From Ruegeria arenilitoris (lineage in GTDB: Bacteria; Pseudomonadota; Alphaproteobacteria; Rhodobacterales; Rhodobacteraceae), in NCBI RefSeq assembly GCF_013035425.1, contig NZ_WQHX01000001.1, forward strand, positions 124,001 through 188,000: a stretch of DNA of 64,000 nucleotides, given 5' to 3'. The notes beneath the pieces were generated by a model. It was not told where the DNA came from. It did no database searches and was given only the letters and a program-made list of their open reading frames with translations. Numbering within the stretch: position 1 is the stretch's first letter; each line of letters opens with the position of its first letter. This document shows positions 53,455-63,247 of the stretch, one piece after another. A program made the position numbers and the translations under genes.

Positions 53455-54245
53455 CCGTTCATTTCATTGGCGCCGGACCAGGCGCTGCCGATCTATTAAC
53501 TCTGCGTGGGCGCGATATCATCGCGTCATGCCCCGTATGTCTCTATGCTGGATCTCTGGTGCCAGAAGGGATTTTGGCACATTGCCCCGAAGATGCAAAA
53601 ATCGTGAACACTGCGCCGATGGACTTGGATCAGATCATGGCCGAAATCGCGAACGCACATTCAAATGGACATGATATTGCGAGGCTGCACTCTGGGGATT
53701 TATCGGTTTGGTCCGCGATGGGTGAACAGATACGGCGGCTAAAGGAAATGGGTATTCCTGTCAGCGTCACGCCCGGCGTACCTTCATTCGCTGCAGCCGC
53801 TGCCTCTCTCGGCACCGAACTTACGCTGCCTGGTCTGGCACAATCGGTTGTACTGACCCGAACGCCGGGGCGAGCTTCGTCTATGCCCGAGGGAGAAACA
53901 CTTAGCAACTTCGCCCGCACTGGGGCTACGCTGGCAATCCATCTGTCGATCGGGAATTTGGACAAGGTTATCGCGGATTTGACTCCGACCTACGGCGCGG
54001 ATTGCCCGGTTGCAGTTGTCTATCGTGCCAGTTGGCCGGATGAACGAATAATTCGCGCTACATTAGCGTCCCTAAAAGACGCCGTGGACGAGAGCATTTC
54101 TCGCACGGCTCTGATCATGGTCGGACCCGCTCTCGCAGGCGAAGGATTTGACGAAAGTTGCCTGTATTCCAAAACTTATGACCGTCGATACCGTCCGCAA
54201 AGCGCAGATAGTCCATGGTCCAGTTGGAGCCACGGAGATGACTAA
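53451..54245 (+). CDS. cobM: Precorrin-4 C11-methyltransferase CobM
   Basis: A 264-residue methylase forming precorrin-5. It opens [20 protein letters not shown], followed by [34 protein letters not shown] and [19 protein letters not shown], the strongest CobM signature. ATGA overlap with cobE. Its last 8 bp overlap cobB. Confidence 0.96.
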   Translation: MTVHFIGAGPGAADLLTLRGRDIIASCPVCLYAGSLVPEGILAHCPEDAKIVNTAPMDLDQIMAEIANAHSNGHDIARLHSGDLSVWSAMGEQIRRLKEMGIPVSVTPGVPSFAAAAASLGTELTLPGLAQSVVLTRTPGRASSMPEGETLSNFARTGATLAIHLSIGNLDKVIADLTPTYGADCPVAVVYRASWPDERIIRATLASLKDAVDESISRTALIMVGPALAGEGFDESCLYSKTYDRRYRPQSADSPWSSWSHGDD

Positions 54246-55554
54246 CCCCCCGGGTGTCCTGATATCTGCCCCGTCCTCTGGCACGGGGAAAACAACGGTC
54301 ATGTTGGGCCTTTTGCGGGCACTTGCAGAAGACGGGATGGTCGTGCAGCCATTCAAAAGTGGGCCGGACTACATCGACCCTGCTTTTCATCGTGCGGCGG
54401 CGGGAAGAGCTTCGTTCAACTTGGACAGTTGGGCAATGGGGCCGTCCTTGATCGGGGCGATTGCGGCCCAAGCAACCGGCGCAGATATTGTAGTGGCCGA
54501 AGGCTCGATGGGCCTATTTGATGGGGTGGCAAAAACAGGTGAATCGGGTCACGGCACCAGCGCTGAGACGGCGCAACGCATGGGTTGGCCTGTGGTTTTG
54601 GTTTTAGACGTCGTTGGTCAGGCCCAATCTGCGGCTGCAACTGCGTTGGGATTTCGGATGTACAACCCCGAACTACCCTTTGCTGGGGTTATCCTGAACC
54701 GTTGTGCAAGCCCTCGTCACGAACGTTTGACACGTCTGGGCATGGAGCGCGCAGGCATGCCAGTTCTGGGTGTATTACCGCGCCGTGGCGACCTGACCCT
54801 TCCAGAACGGCATCTGGGCTTGATACAAGCCATAGAGCATCCAGATCTTGAAAAAGCCATCGTTGGATACGCGGCGTTTCTACGTGAACATGTGGATCTT
54901 GAGGCAATCAAGCGCGCGGCTTCCTCAGGCCCATATCGGCAAACGTCTTCGGCGCTGCCGCGCCCGCCCGCGCAACGTATCGCATTAGCGCAAGATGCGG
55001 CATTTTCCTTTGCTTATCCACATTTGGTGGAGGGGTGGCGCGCAGCAGGTGCTGAAATTCTTCCGTTTTCACCGCTGGCTGACGAGGCTCCGGCCAAGGA
55101 TAGCGATCTGGTTTGGCTTCCTGGGGGGTATCCTGAACTTCACGCTGACAGAATTGCAGCCGCGGAAACATTTAAAACCGGCTTGCGCGCGCACGCAAAA
55201 ACGAAACCTGTGCACGGGGAGTGCGGAGGCTATATGGCGCTCGGTCGCGGTCTGATCGATAAGGAAGGCCAGCTCCACCCCATGGTTGGGCTCTTGGGAC
55301 TGGTTACCTCATATGAAAAACGCAAATTCAACCTTGGTTATAGGCGGGCCGAGTTGCTGGAACAAATGCCCGGATTTTCTGCAGGAACCGCACTACGCGG
55401 GCATGAGTTCCATTACTCTTCCATCGTCGAACAACCTGACGCCCCTCTGGCAAAGGTCTTTGATGCCGAAGGGGCGGAGGGACCACAGACGGGTTCAGTG
55501 CGAGGAAACGTGACCGGAACATTTTTTCATTTGATCGCAGAGGCATCTGGATGA
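54238..55554 (+). CDS. cobB: Hydrogenobyrinic acid a,c-diamide synthase CobB
   Basis: A 438-residue glutamine-dependent amidase for the a and c side chains. The ATP-binding P-loop is [20 protein letters not shown] at about residues 10-29, followed by [13 protein letters not shown]. The class I-like glutamine amidotransferase domain has the nucleophile Cys in [12 protein letters not shown] and the C-terminal His in [10 protein letters not shown]. Start [10 protein letters not shown] chosen by overlap with cobM; the upstream frame lies inside cobM. Confidence 0.95.
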   Translation: MTNPPGVLISAPSSGTGKTTVMLGLLRALAEDGMVVQPFKSGPDYIDPAFHRAAAGRASFNLDSWAMGPSLIGAIAAQATGADIVVAEGSMGLFDGVAKTGESGHGTSAETAQRMGWPVVLVLDVVGQAQSAAATALGFRMYNPELPFAGVILNRCASPRHERLTRLGMERAGMPVLGVLPRRGDLTLPERHLGLIQAIEHPDLEKAIVGYAAFLREHVDLEAIKRAASSGPYRQTSSALPRPPAQRIALAQDAAFSFAYPHLVEGWRAAGAEILPFSPLADEAPAKDSDLVWLPGGYPELHADRIAAAETFKTGLRAHAKTKPVHGECGGYMALGRGLIDKEGQLHPMVGLLGLVTSYEKRKFNLGYRRAELLEQMPGFSAGTALRGHEFHYSSIVEQPDAPLAKVFDAEGAEGPQTGSVRGNVTGTFFHLIAEASG

Positions 55555-56279
55555 GCGGTTTTGTTTCCTTTGTCGGATCGGGTCCCGGCGATCCGGAACT
55601 GCTTACACTTAAAGCCGTTGACAGGATGCAAAATGCAAACGCGGTTTTATTCGACGACCTAAGCAGCGGTCCGATCCTTGCTCATGCCCACGAGGACGCC
55701 GATTTGGTCGGTGTCGGCAAACGGGCAGGACGCCCCTCGCCCAAACAAAACCATGTCAGCCGCCTTTTGGTCGATTATGCAAAAACCGGTGCCCGCGTTG
55801 TACGCCTGAAGTCGGGCGATGGCGGATTGTTCGGACGGCTGGAGGAAGAGTTGGTCGCTTTGCAGGAGGCCGGCATTGAATACGAGGTAATTCCAGGCAT
55901 CCCATCGGCCGTGGCTGCAGCCGCAGCGGCTGGTATTCCTTTGACCCGTCGTTTGACGGCACGGAGGGTTCAGTTTGTTACCGGGCATGATGTCAGCGGC
56001 AAATTGCCAGAGGATCTTAACCTGCCTGCCCTTGCTGACCCTTTCGCTACTACTGTGGTGTTTATGGGAAAGCGTACTTTTCCTCTTTTGGTCCAAACTT
56101 TGCATGGCCACGGTCTGCCCTTGGATACACCCGCTTTGATAGCCGAAGCTGTCTCGACCCCAGAGCAATCGCTTTGCCGCACGACGATCGGCGAACTGTC
56201 GAAACGGCTCAAATCCGAGGTCGGAACTGCCCCAGCTTTGATCCTGTATGGCCCACTGGCGGAGCCTGGGAATGTATGA
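55551..56279 (+). CDS. cobA: Uroporphyrinogen-III C-methyltransferase CobA
   Basis: A 242-residue SUMT making precorrin-2, the entry point of the pathway. It opens VSFVGSGPGDPELLTLKAVD, then VLFDDLSSGPIL, VGKRAGRPSPKQ, VRLKSGDGGLFGR and VIPGIPSAVAAAAAAGIPLTRR. The usual KSGDPFIFGR motif reads KSGDGGLFGR here, which is a small change at two positions. It overlaps cobB and cobF. Confidence 0.94.
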   Translation: MSGFVSFVGSGPGDPELLTLKAVDRMQNANAVLFDDLSSGPILAHAHEDADLVGVGKRAGRPSPKQNHVSRLLVDYAKTGARVVRLKSGDGGLFGRLEEELVALQEAGIEYEVIPGIPSAVAAAAAAGIPLTRRLTARRVQFVTGHDVSGKLPEDLNLPALADPFATTVVFMGKRTFPLLVQTLHGHGLPLDTPALIAEAVSTPEQSLCRTTIGELSKRLKSEVGTAPALILYGPLAEPGNV

Positions 56280-57018
56280 TCTGACCCTCATCGGTATCGG
56301 TACCGGAAACCCTGATCACGTGACTATTCAAGGTATCCAAGCAATACGGAGGGCCGATCTGATCCTTATCCCCAGAAAGGGTGAAAACAAGTCGGATTTG
56401 GCCGGTCTACGCGAAGAAATCATTTCTCGGGCGACAGACAAGGCGCCGCTCATTGCTTATTTCGATATACCGAAACGGCAAGCGGGTGACGGATATTTAC
56501 GCGGCGTGGATGAATGGCACAATGCAATCGCTGAACGCTGGAAGGCTGCGATTGAATTGCATCCAGATGCACGCAACATAGCGCTGTTAATATGGGGAGA
56601 CCCGTCGCTTTACGATAGTGCGTTGCGGATCGCTGCGCGCCTTGATCCACGACCCAAAACGCGAGTGGTGCCCGGTATCACCGCCCTTCAGGCGCTAACT
56701 GCCGCCCATGCGATACCAATCAACGAAATCGGTGAACCGTTCGTGGTGACCACAGGAAGGCGTATCCGCGAAGAAGGTTGGCCCAGCGCAACAAAAAAAA
56801 TGGCGGTTATGCTGGATGGCGAGTGTTCGTTTCAATCCCTGAAGATGGATGACTTTGATATCTGGTGGGGGGCCTATGTCGGTATGAAAGAGGAAATTCT
56901 GATCAACGGTCCGTTGGCTGAAAAATGTCAAGAAATTATGTCAACCCGGGCAAAGGCACGCGCAGACCATGGCTGGATCATGGATGTATACTTGCTGGCC
57001 AAACGTACGGCGACTTGA
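56272..57018 (+). CDS. cobF: Precorrin-6A synthase (deacetylating) CobF
   Basis: A 248-residue C1-methyltransferase that also removes the acetyl group, found only in the aerobic pathway. It opens DLTLIGIGTGNPDHVTIQGI, with ADLILIPRKGENKSDLAGLR and LLIWGDPSLYDSALRIAARL. Start MYDLTLIG overlaps the cobA stop by 8 bp. It is the last gene of the operon; no terminator hairpin is evident in the 93 bp that follow. Confidence 0.95.
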   Translation: MYDLTLIGIGTGNPDHVTIQGIQAIRRADLILIPRKGENKSDLAGLREEIISRATDKAPLIAYFDIPKRQAGDGYLRGVDEWHNAIAERWKAAIELHPDARNIALLIWGDPSLYDSALRIAARLDPRPKTRVVPGITALQALTAAHAIPINEIGEPFVVTTGRRIREEGWPSATKKMAVMLDGECSFQSLKMDDFDIWWGAYVGMKEEILINGPLAEKCQEIMSTRAKARADHGWIMDVYLLAKRTAT

Positions 57019-57111
57019 TAGCGACCTTCGTTTGCCACACAAGAACGTGACTGCACGCAAGTTCAAAATCTGGCATCAAAGCGTTGTGCAAATCCAGTTG
57101 GGTATCATGCG

Positions 57112-57579
57112 ATGAAGCGACTTCTGTGGGCTACGTTGATTGTTTTAGCGGCAAAGGCATGGGCGGGCGATATCCAGCCGCGTCAAGGTTGGTATTCGCA
57201 CACATCCAGCAAAACCTACGACACTCTGGTCAAAGACACTGTCGCTGCAATTAAAGAAACAGGATTGATTGTAGTAACCCAAGCAGGCCCGACCAAGGCC
57301 GCAGCAGCGCGAGGCATTACTATACCGGGCAATCGGGTGATAGGCGCATTTAACAACGATTATGCGGTGCGTATTCTCGCCACTTCGACCGCTGCTATGA
57401 TCGAAGCCCCGATCAGGTTTTATGTCACCGAAAACGGCGATGGTACTGCGACGCTGTCATACAAAACTCCCAGTTTTGTTTTTTCACCTTACGCAGATGA
57501 AGGCGGTGCAGCATTAGGGGAAATCGCTGCCGAACTGGATGCAAAGTTTCTTTCGGTGGCGGAAATCGCAGTCAAATAG
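57112..57579 (+). CDS. DUF302 exported protein
   Basis: A 155-residue protein with a signal peptide (MKRLLWATLIVLAAKAWAG) and a DUF302 domain: GWYSHTSSKTYDTLVKDTVAAIKE, ARGITIPGNRVIGAFNNDYAVRIL and IRFYVTENGDGTATLSYKTPS. Function is not known; some members bind metals or respond to stress. It stands alone between the cob operon and the TPP-enzyme gene. Confidence 0.83.
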   Translation: MKRLLWATLIVLAAKAWAGDIQPRQGWYSHTSSKTYDTLVKDTVAAIKETGLIVVTQAGPTKAAAARGITIPGNRVIGAFNNDYAVRILATSTAAMIEAPIRFYVTENGDGTATLSYKTPSFVFSPYADEGGAALGEIAAELDAKFLSVAEIAVK

Positions 57580-57658
57580 TCACACTGACGTGAATGCACT
57601 TGCTTCCGGTGCCGGGCTCCGCAATCTGCTCGGAAGTGAATAGATCGGAGCACGACCA

Positions 57659-59278
57659 ATGCAGGACCTTCAGCCCCGCGCTGCGGATCTTTTGGCACAA
57701 AGACTTTACGAAGCTGGATGTCGTCACGCATTCGGTATGCCCGGCGGAGAAGTTCTGACGCTTGTGGATGCGTTAGAAAAGGCTGGTATCGCTTTTCATC
57801 TTGCCAAACACGAAAATGCAGCCGGCTTTATGGCAGAAGCAGTACACCATCGAGATGGCGCACCCGCCATTCTGGTAGCAACTTTAGGTCCCGGAGCCAT
57901 GAATGGGGTCAATGTCGTTGCCAACGCCATGCAGGACAGGGTGCCTATGATCGTGTTGACAGGTTGTGTCGACGCTGACGAAGCGCTGACCTACACACAT
58001 CAAGTGATGGACCACGGCCAGGTATTCCAATCCATCACCAAGGGTACGTTTCTTTTGACAGCCCGTGGCGCCGACGTAATCACGGACAAGGCCGTTTCCC
58101 TGGCCAATCAACCTCGTCCCGGTCCCGTCCATATTGATGTGCCAATCTCAGTTGCCGATACCCGCGTGAAAAATGTTAAACGCCGCCGTTTGGCTAAAGC
58201 GGCTGCAGTCTCACCGAAAGGCGAGTGCCTTGAAAAGGCCCGCCGGTGGGTGTCAGAAGCAGAACGACCAATCGCTATAATTGGGCTGGACGTAATGTAT
58301 GACGGCTCCCGCTGTGTCGTTCAGGCGTTTTTGGAACATTTCGGCATCCCGTTCGTAACGACCTATAAAGCCAAAGGAATTGTGCCCGAGGATCACCCCC
58401 TGTGCCTTGGCGGCGCGGGCTTGTCGCCATTGGCCGACAAACATCTGGTGCCCCTGGTGGAACAGGCTGATCTTGTCCTGTGTATCGGCTATGACCCTAT
58501 CGAAATGCGTCCCGGCTGGCGCGAGATTTGGGACCCAGAGGACAAACGGGTCATCGATATATCGGCCGTAGCCAATGACCACTACATGCATCAAGCTGGT
58601 TTAAACCTGGTCGCAGATACCGGATTTACCCTGGAGGCCATAGCCAAGGGAACCTCGGCCCGTGAAACTTGGCCAAATGGTGAGCCTGATGCCGCTAAAC
58701 TTGCTCTTTCAAAGGACTTTCCAATCGATGAAGAATGGGGGCCGGGTGCAGTGATCGCCGAAACCCGCGCCGCATTACCCCCAGAAACACTTGCCGCTGC
58801 CGACAGCGGTGCGCATCGAATATTACTAAGCCAGATGTGGCGATGTGCCGAAGAGCGCGGCCTAATTCAGTCCACCGCGCTGTGCACAATGGGATGCGCT
58901 CTACCGATGGCGATTGGTCTGAAACTAGCGGAACCCGATCGCCCTGTGATCAGCTTTTCCGGTGACGCCGGTTTCCTGATGATTGCAGGAGAATTATCGA
59001 CCGCAGCCGAACTTGGCGGGAACCCAATATTCCTGGTCTTTGTTGACGCCAGCCTAGCCTTGATCGAGTTGAAGCAACGTCAACGGCAAATGGGTAATCG
59101 CGGAGTGGACTTCGACCGTCATGACTTTGCTGCCATTGGCCGGGCATTTGGCGGCTACGGACACACCGTCCGCAATCGCACGGAACTTCGCGCCGCCTTA
59201 GATGAAGCGATAAAAGCCGACAAATTCAGCGTGATTGCAGCTGAAATCGACCGCGGAGGTTACGATGGCCGCATCTGA
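57659..59278 (+). CDS. Acetolactate synthase-like TPP enzyme
   Basis: A 539-residue thiamine-diphosphate enzyme. The N-terminal Pyr domain has CRHAFGMPGGEVLTLVDAL and the catalytic Glu in LAKHENAAGFMAEAVHHRDG. A central domain carries IGYDPIEMRPGW. The PP domain has SFSGDAGFLMIAGELSTAAEL. In the usual GDG...NN metal motif, GDA stands for GDG and the second Asn pair is replaced by VDAS, so cofactor binding follows a subfamily variant. It overlaps the CoA-transferase gene by 14 bp. The pair recalls oxalyl-CoA decarboxylase/formyl-CoA transferase modules, but the substrate is not established. Confidence 0.82.
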   Translation: MQDLQPRAADLLAQRLYEAGCRHAFGMPGGEVLTLVDALEKAGIAFHLAKHENAAGFMAEAVHHRDGAPAILVATLGPGAMNGVNVVANAMQDRVPMIVLTGCVDADEALTYTHQVMDHGQVFQSITKGTFLLTARGADVITDKAVSLANQPRPGPVHIDVPISVADTRVKNVKRRRLAKAAAVSPKGECLEKARRWVSEAERPIAIIGLDVMYDGSRCVVQAFLEHFGIPFVTTYKAKGIVPEDHPLCLGGAGLSPLADKHLVPLVEQADLVLCIGYDPIEMRPGWREIWDPEDKRVIDISAVANDHYMHQAGLNLVADTGFTLEAIAKGTSARETWPNGEPDAAKLALSKDFPIDEEWGPGAVIAETRAALPPETLAAADSGAHRILLSQMWRCAEERGLIQSTALCTMGCALPMAIGLKLAEPDRPVISFSGDAGFLMIAGELSTAAELGGNPIFLVFVDASLALIELKQRQRQMGNRGVDFDRHDFAAIGRAFGGYGHTVRNRTELRAALDEAIKADKFSVIAAEIDRGGYDGRI

Positions 59279-60449
59279 AGGCCCATTGAAAGGTGTTAAG
59301 GTTCTGGACCTGTCTCGCATATTGGCTGGACCTACTTGCACACAATTGCTGGGAGATTTGGGTGCCAGCGTCATAAAAATTGAAAACCCTGCGACTGGGG
59401 GCGATGATACACGTCAGTGGGGGCCGCCTTATGTCGAGGATGCCGCAGGCAACCGCTCGGACCTGAGCGCTTACTTTATGTCATCGAACCGCAATAAAAA
59501 GTCGGTGGCATTGGATATTGCTACACCAGAGGGGCAGGCGCAAATTCGGCGCTTGGCTTCACACGCGGACATTTTGATTGAAAACTTCAAACCGGGCGGT
59601 TTGGCCAAATATGGTTTAGACTACAAGACTATTTCGCAAGAGTTTCCCGGCCTCGTCTATTGCTCAATCTCTGGATATGGGCAGACTGGTCCAAACGCTT
59701 CAAAACCCGGCTACGATCTGATGGCACAAGGTTATGGCGGTGTCATGTCCTTGACCGGGGACCCTAGCGGTGCGCCGATGAAGGTAGGTGTCGGGATTGC
59801 CGACGTAATGTGCGGCATGTACGCATGTGTCGGAATTCTCGCCGCTTTGCGCCACCGCGATCTTACCGGCGAGGGCCAACAAATAGATTTGGCTCTGGTT
59901 GACACGCAAGTTGCTTGGTTGATCAATGAAGGGGTAAATTATCTGACCTCCGGCGATGTACCACAACGGCGCGGCAACGGGCACCCAAACATTGTGCCTT
60001 ACGACGTTTACGAAACCGCAGACGGTCATGTTATTTTGGCGGTAGGGAATGACAGCCAGTTTCAAAGGTTTTGCCAGTTTTTGGAAAGGCCAGACCTTGC
60101 GGTAGACCCGCGGTTCGCAACCAACCCGTCCAGACTGGAACACCGCGAGGAATTGAACGCAGTGCTGCGCACTGCTGTCCGAGGCCGAGATACAGACGCT
60201 GTTATTTATGGTCTGGAAGCACTGAAGGTGCCAGTAGGACCGGTTCAATCTATTGATCAAGTCTTTGCGACAGAACAGGTCTCCGCACGGCAAATGCAGA
60301 TCAAGATGCAGGCCGAACCAGGTTCCGTGAACCTGATTGGAAATCCGCTTAACTTTTCGCGGACACCTGTCACCTATCGCAGCGCCCCACCCGTTTGTGG
60401 GGCCGATACAGATGCTGTTTTGAGTGCTCAAAACCCCTTTGAGGATTGA
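59265..60449 (+). CDS. CaiB/BaiF-type (family III) CoA transferase
   Basis: A 394-residue CoA transferase. Signature segments are GVKVLDLSRILAGPTCTQLLGDLGA, IKIENPATGGDDTRQWGPP, the active-site Asp in SKPGYDLMAQGYGGVMSLTG and the C-terminal VPVGPVQSIDQVF. These enzymes move CoA between carboxylic acids through aspartyl intermediates. The start MAASEGPLKG lies inside the TPP-enzyme gene, indicating co-translation and a shared pathway. Acid specificity unknown. Confidence 0.92.
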   Translation: MAASEGPLKGVKVLDLSRILAGPTCTQLLGDLGASVIKIENPATGGDDTRQWGPPYVEDAAGNRSDLSAYFMSSNRNKKSVALDIATPEGQAQIRRLASHADILIENFKPGGLAKYGLDYKTISQEFPGLVYCSISGYGQTGPNASKPGYDLMAQGYGGVMSLTGDPSGAPMKVGVGIADVMCGMYACVGILAALRHRDLTGEGQQIDLALVDTQVAWLINEGVNYLTSGDVPQRRGNGHPNIVPYDVYETADGHVILAVGNDSQFQRFCQFLERPDLAVDPRFATNPSRLEHREELNAVLRTAVRGRDTDAVIYGLEALKVPVGPVQSIDQVFATEQVSARQMQIKMQAEPGSVNLIGNPLNFSRTPVTYRSAPPVCGADTDAVLSAQNPFED

Positions 60450-60629
60450 AACACTCTGCCTAATTCGGCAGCAAGTTGCTGAAACATGTCGTTGAATCGG
60501 CGGTTTTATTCGCTTTTTCCATACACGAACTTTCACCAATTCGAGAGCAGGGTCGATACTGTTACGACGCCGCTGCACACTCTGATAAATCGAAATGTGT
60601 CAGATACCTCAATCGGATTGGACCCAAGC

Positions 60630-62000
60630 ATGAAGCAAGACGTTTTCGGACAGATGAACACCTTGACGCAGCCGGCGAGTGTCGACGCGTGGAATGGCGT
60701 TCTTCTTGGGTTCATGGCCCATGCTGCGGTCACACCTCAGCATTTGGGCAAGGTTCTCGAGCTTGAGCCGGATTTTGCACTGGGTCACGCGGTTAAAGGG
60801 TTATTCATGGTTCTGCTTGGCCGCCGCGAAATGCTGCCCGTTGCGGTCGAAGCGTTGTCGGCGGCCCAATGCGCAGCGGAACGTCAACCTGTTACTGAGC
60901 GCGAACAACTTTACATGGAAGCCTTGAAACTGTGTTTAGACGGGCAACATGTGCAAGCCGTCCAAAAGTTCGAAGCAATCCTGCGCAACCACCGCGAAGA
61001 TACGCTGGCCATGAAGCTCAGCCACGCGATCCGCTTTGTTCTGGGCGACTCGCACGGAATGAGACGGTCGATTGAACGGGTTATGCCCGCTTATGCGCCC
61101 GATCATGCAGGGCGCGGTTATCTGCTGGGCTGCCATGCCTTTGCTCTGGAAGAAACAGGGGCTTACGAAAAAGCCGAAATTGCTGGACGCCAAGCCTTAT
61201 GGATGGTGTCGGACGACGCCTGGGGGTTGCATGCGGTGGCGCATGTCCATGACATGACCGGCAACGCGGCTTTGGGACTAAATTGGCTGGCTGGACGTGA
61301 AGATGCATGGGCCCACTGCAACAACTTTCGCTATCACGTCTGGTGGCACAAAGCCTTGATGCACTTAGACTTGGGACAGGTCGATGAGGTGATTGATCTT
61401 TATGATCAACAGATTCGCCAGGACAAGACAGATGACTATCGCGACATCTCTAACGCCACTTCACTGCTTTCGCGCCTAGAGCTTGAGGGTGTGAACGTCG
61501 GAAACCGCTGGGAGGAGTTGGCCGACCTGAGTGCCACAAGAACAGAAGATGGCTGCCTGATATTTGCGGACTTGCATTACCTGTTAGCTCTGACCGGCGA
61601 CAACCGAGAGGACGCGACAGCCAAAATTTTGCACCGCATCCACAAAGACGCAAGCACGGCAGAAGATGACGTTACCGGCCGAATGGCTGATCCGGGCGTA
61701 GGTGCCGCCAAGGGGCTTGAAGCATTTGGCGACGGGCAGTACGGAGCGGCCTTCGAATACCTGAGTGCCGTACGCGGATCAATGCAACGGGCTGGTGGGA
61801 GCCACGCGCAACGTGACATTTTTGAACGGATTACAATCGATTCCGGCCTGCGTGCAGGACGTCTGGACGACGCAGAACGAATTTTAGATGACCGACGTAT
61901 GAAACGAGCAGGCGGCGAGGACAATTATGCACTTGCACGTCGCGAATTGATTGAAGCCGCCCGCAATAACGGCGACGTCCAAAGCGTCCCGGCAGAATGA
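60630..62000 (+). CDS. TTC38-like tetratricopeptide repeat protein
   Basis: A 456-residue helical-repeat protein resembling the TTC38 family. It opens MKQDVFGQMNTLTQPASVDA and has LELEPDFALGHAVKGLFMVLLG, VTEREQLYMEALKLCLDG, GRGYLLGCHAFALEETGAY and WGLHAVAHVHDMTGN. The open frame extends 48 codons upstream, but that part lacks repeat character. The start at 60630 matches the usual family N-terminus yet has no strong ribosome site. The function of this family is unknown. Confidence 0.78.
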   Translation: MKQDVFGQMNTLTQPASVDAWNGVLLGFMAHAAVTPQHLGKVLELEPDFALGHAVKGLFMVLLGRREMLPVAVEALSAAQCAAERQPVTEREQLYMEALKLCLDGQHVQAVQKFEAILRNHREDTLAMKLSHAIRFVLGDSHGMRRSIERVMPAYAPDHAGRGYLLGCHAFALEETGAYEKAEIAGRQALWMVSDDAWGLHAVAHVHDMTGNAALGLNWLAGREDAWAHCNNFRYHVWWHKALMHLDLGQVDEVIDLYDQQIRQDKTDDYRDISNATSLLSRLELEGVNVGNRWEELADLSATRTEDGCLIFADLHYLLALTGDNREDATAKILHRIHKDASTAEDDVTGRMADPGVGAAKGLEAFGDGQYGAAFEYLSAVRGSMQRAGGSHAQRDIFERITIDSGLRAGRLDDAERILDDRRMKRAGGEDNYALARRELIEAARNNGDVQSVPAE

Positions 62001-62029
62001 CAAAGTAGACTAAGAAGGACAGAAAACGT

Positions 62030-63247
62030 ATGGCGACCGTTTCGCCCGCTTCTGATTTCGCGCAGGTTTCGGTTTCGGCCGCGACCCCTGCTAGAACGCG
62101 CGATCCAAGGCTGGATTTTTATCGTGGAATCGCGATGTTCATTATCCTGATCGCACATATTCCTAACGACCCTTGGGCCAGATGGATTCCTGCCCGATTT
62201 GGTTATTCCGATGCGACTGAAATATTTGTTTTCTGTTCGGGCATGGCCTCGGCTATTGCATTTGGCGGAGCGTTCATGCGCAAAGGGTGGTTGCTGGGCA
62301 CCGCGCGCGTCGCGTTTCGCATCTGGCAGGTTTACTGGGCTCACATCTGTCTGTTTTTCTTTGTTGCCATGTCTATGGCTGCACTGGATCAATCCGGACT
62401 GTTTGAAAAGTTTTATGTGTCATCGCTAAACCTGCAGCATTTTTTTAATGACCCGATGCCCCAGATGGTTGGATTGTTCACTCTGACATATGTCCCGAAC
62501 TATTTTGACATTTTGCCAATGTACCTGGTCGTCCTTGCCATGATGCCTTTGTTCATGGGGCTTTATCGAATTGGTTTTTGGGCCGTAGCCTTAACTTCCG
62601 CCACAGTATGGTTGGTGGCGCAATTTGGTGTTCTTGCTTTACCCGCTGAGCCTTGGTCGGATCGCCAATGGTTTTTCAACCCGTTCGGCTGGCAGTTGCT
62701 GTTCTTCACCGGTTTTGCCTTTATGCGAGGTTGGATACCCGCACCTCCGGTCTCGAAGACGCTGATTTGGGCATCGGTGGCATTTCTGATCTTGTCGATG
62801 CCATTCGGTTCCTGGAAAGTCTTTATGTGGATCGACGGCATCGCCCCTGGTGTGGCGGATAGCATTCGCGATGTTTGGCCGCTAACTAAAGAATTACGCA
62901 ACAAGACAGACTTTGGCTTGTTCCGCTATATCCATTTCCTTTCATTGGCCTATCTGGGTTGGGTTGCTGCAGGTGAACATGGGCACCGCCTGATCGCCAC
63001 TGGGCACAGTGCAGGTGCGCGCATCTGGCAATGGCTTATGGCCGTGATCTCCAAGGTCGGGCAGCAATCTCTCGCCGTCTTTGTGTTTTCCATGGCTGCA
63101 GCTCGACTTATAGGCGTCGGCTTGGATCAGACTGGGCGGGATGTTGCCAGCGTATTCGCCGCCAACTTGATTGGCTTTGCCATGATCATCGGCGTGGCCT
63201 ATCTGGCCGCGTGGTTCAAATCACACCCATGGAAATCGAAAAAATGA
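62030..63247 (+). CDS. opgC: OpgC-like glucan-modifying membrane acyltransferase
   Basis: A 405-residue polytopic membrane protein with about ten TM helices. The OpgC signature is RDPRLDFYRGIAMFIILIAH with GYSDATEIFVFCSGMASAIAFG. OpgC succinylates osmoregulated periplasmic glucans in enterobacteria and alphaproteobacteria. Its stop overlaps the start of the glucan-biosynthesis gene downstream (ATGA), which supports this role. Confidence 0.9.
   Translation: MATVSPASDFAQVSVSAATPARTRDPRLDFYRGIAMFIILIAHIPNDPWARWIPARFGYSDATEIFVFCSGMASAIAFGGAFMRKGWLLGTARVAFRIWQVYWAHICLFFFVAMSMAALDQSGLFEKFYVSSLNLQHFFNDPMPQMVGLFTLTYVPNYFDILPMYLVVLAMMPLFMGLYRIGFWAVALTSATVWLVAQFGVLALPAEPWSDRQWFFNPFGWQLLFFTGFAFMRGWIPAPPVSKTLIWASVAFLILSMPFGSWKVFMWIDGIAPGVADSIRDVWPLTKELRNKTDFGLFRYIHFLSLAYLGWVAAGEHGHRLIATGHSAGARIWQWLMAVISKVGQQSLAVFVFSMAAARLIGVGLDQTGRDVASVFAANLIGFAMIIGVAYLAAWFKSHPWKSKK

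Noticed and set aside
60486-60629. Upstream extension of the TTC38-like gene
   Set aside because: The 48 extra codons lack the helical-repeat character and the family usually begins at the segment encoded from 60630.
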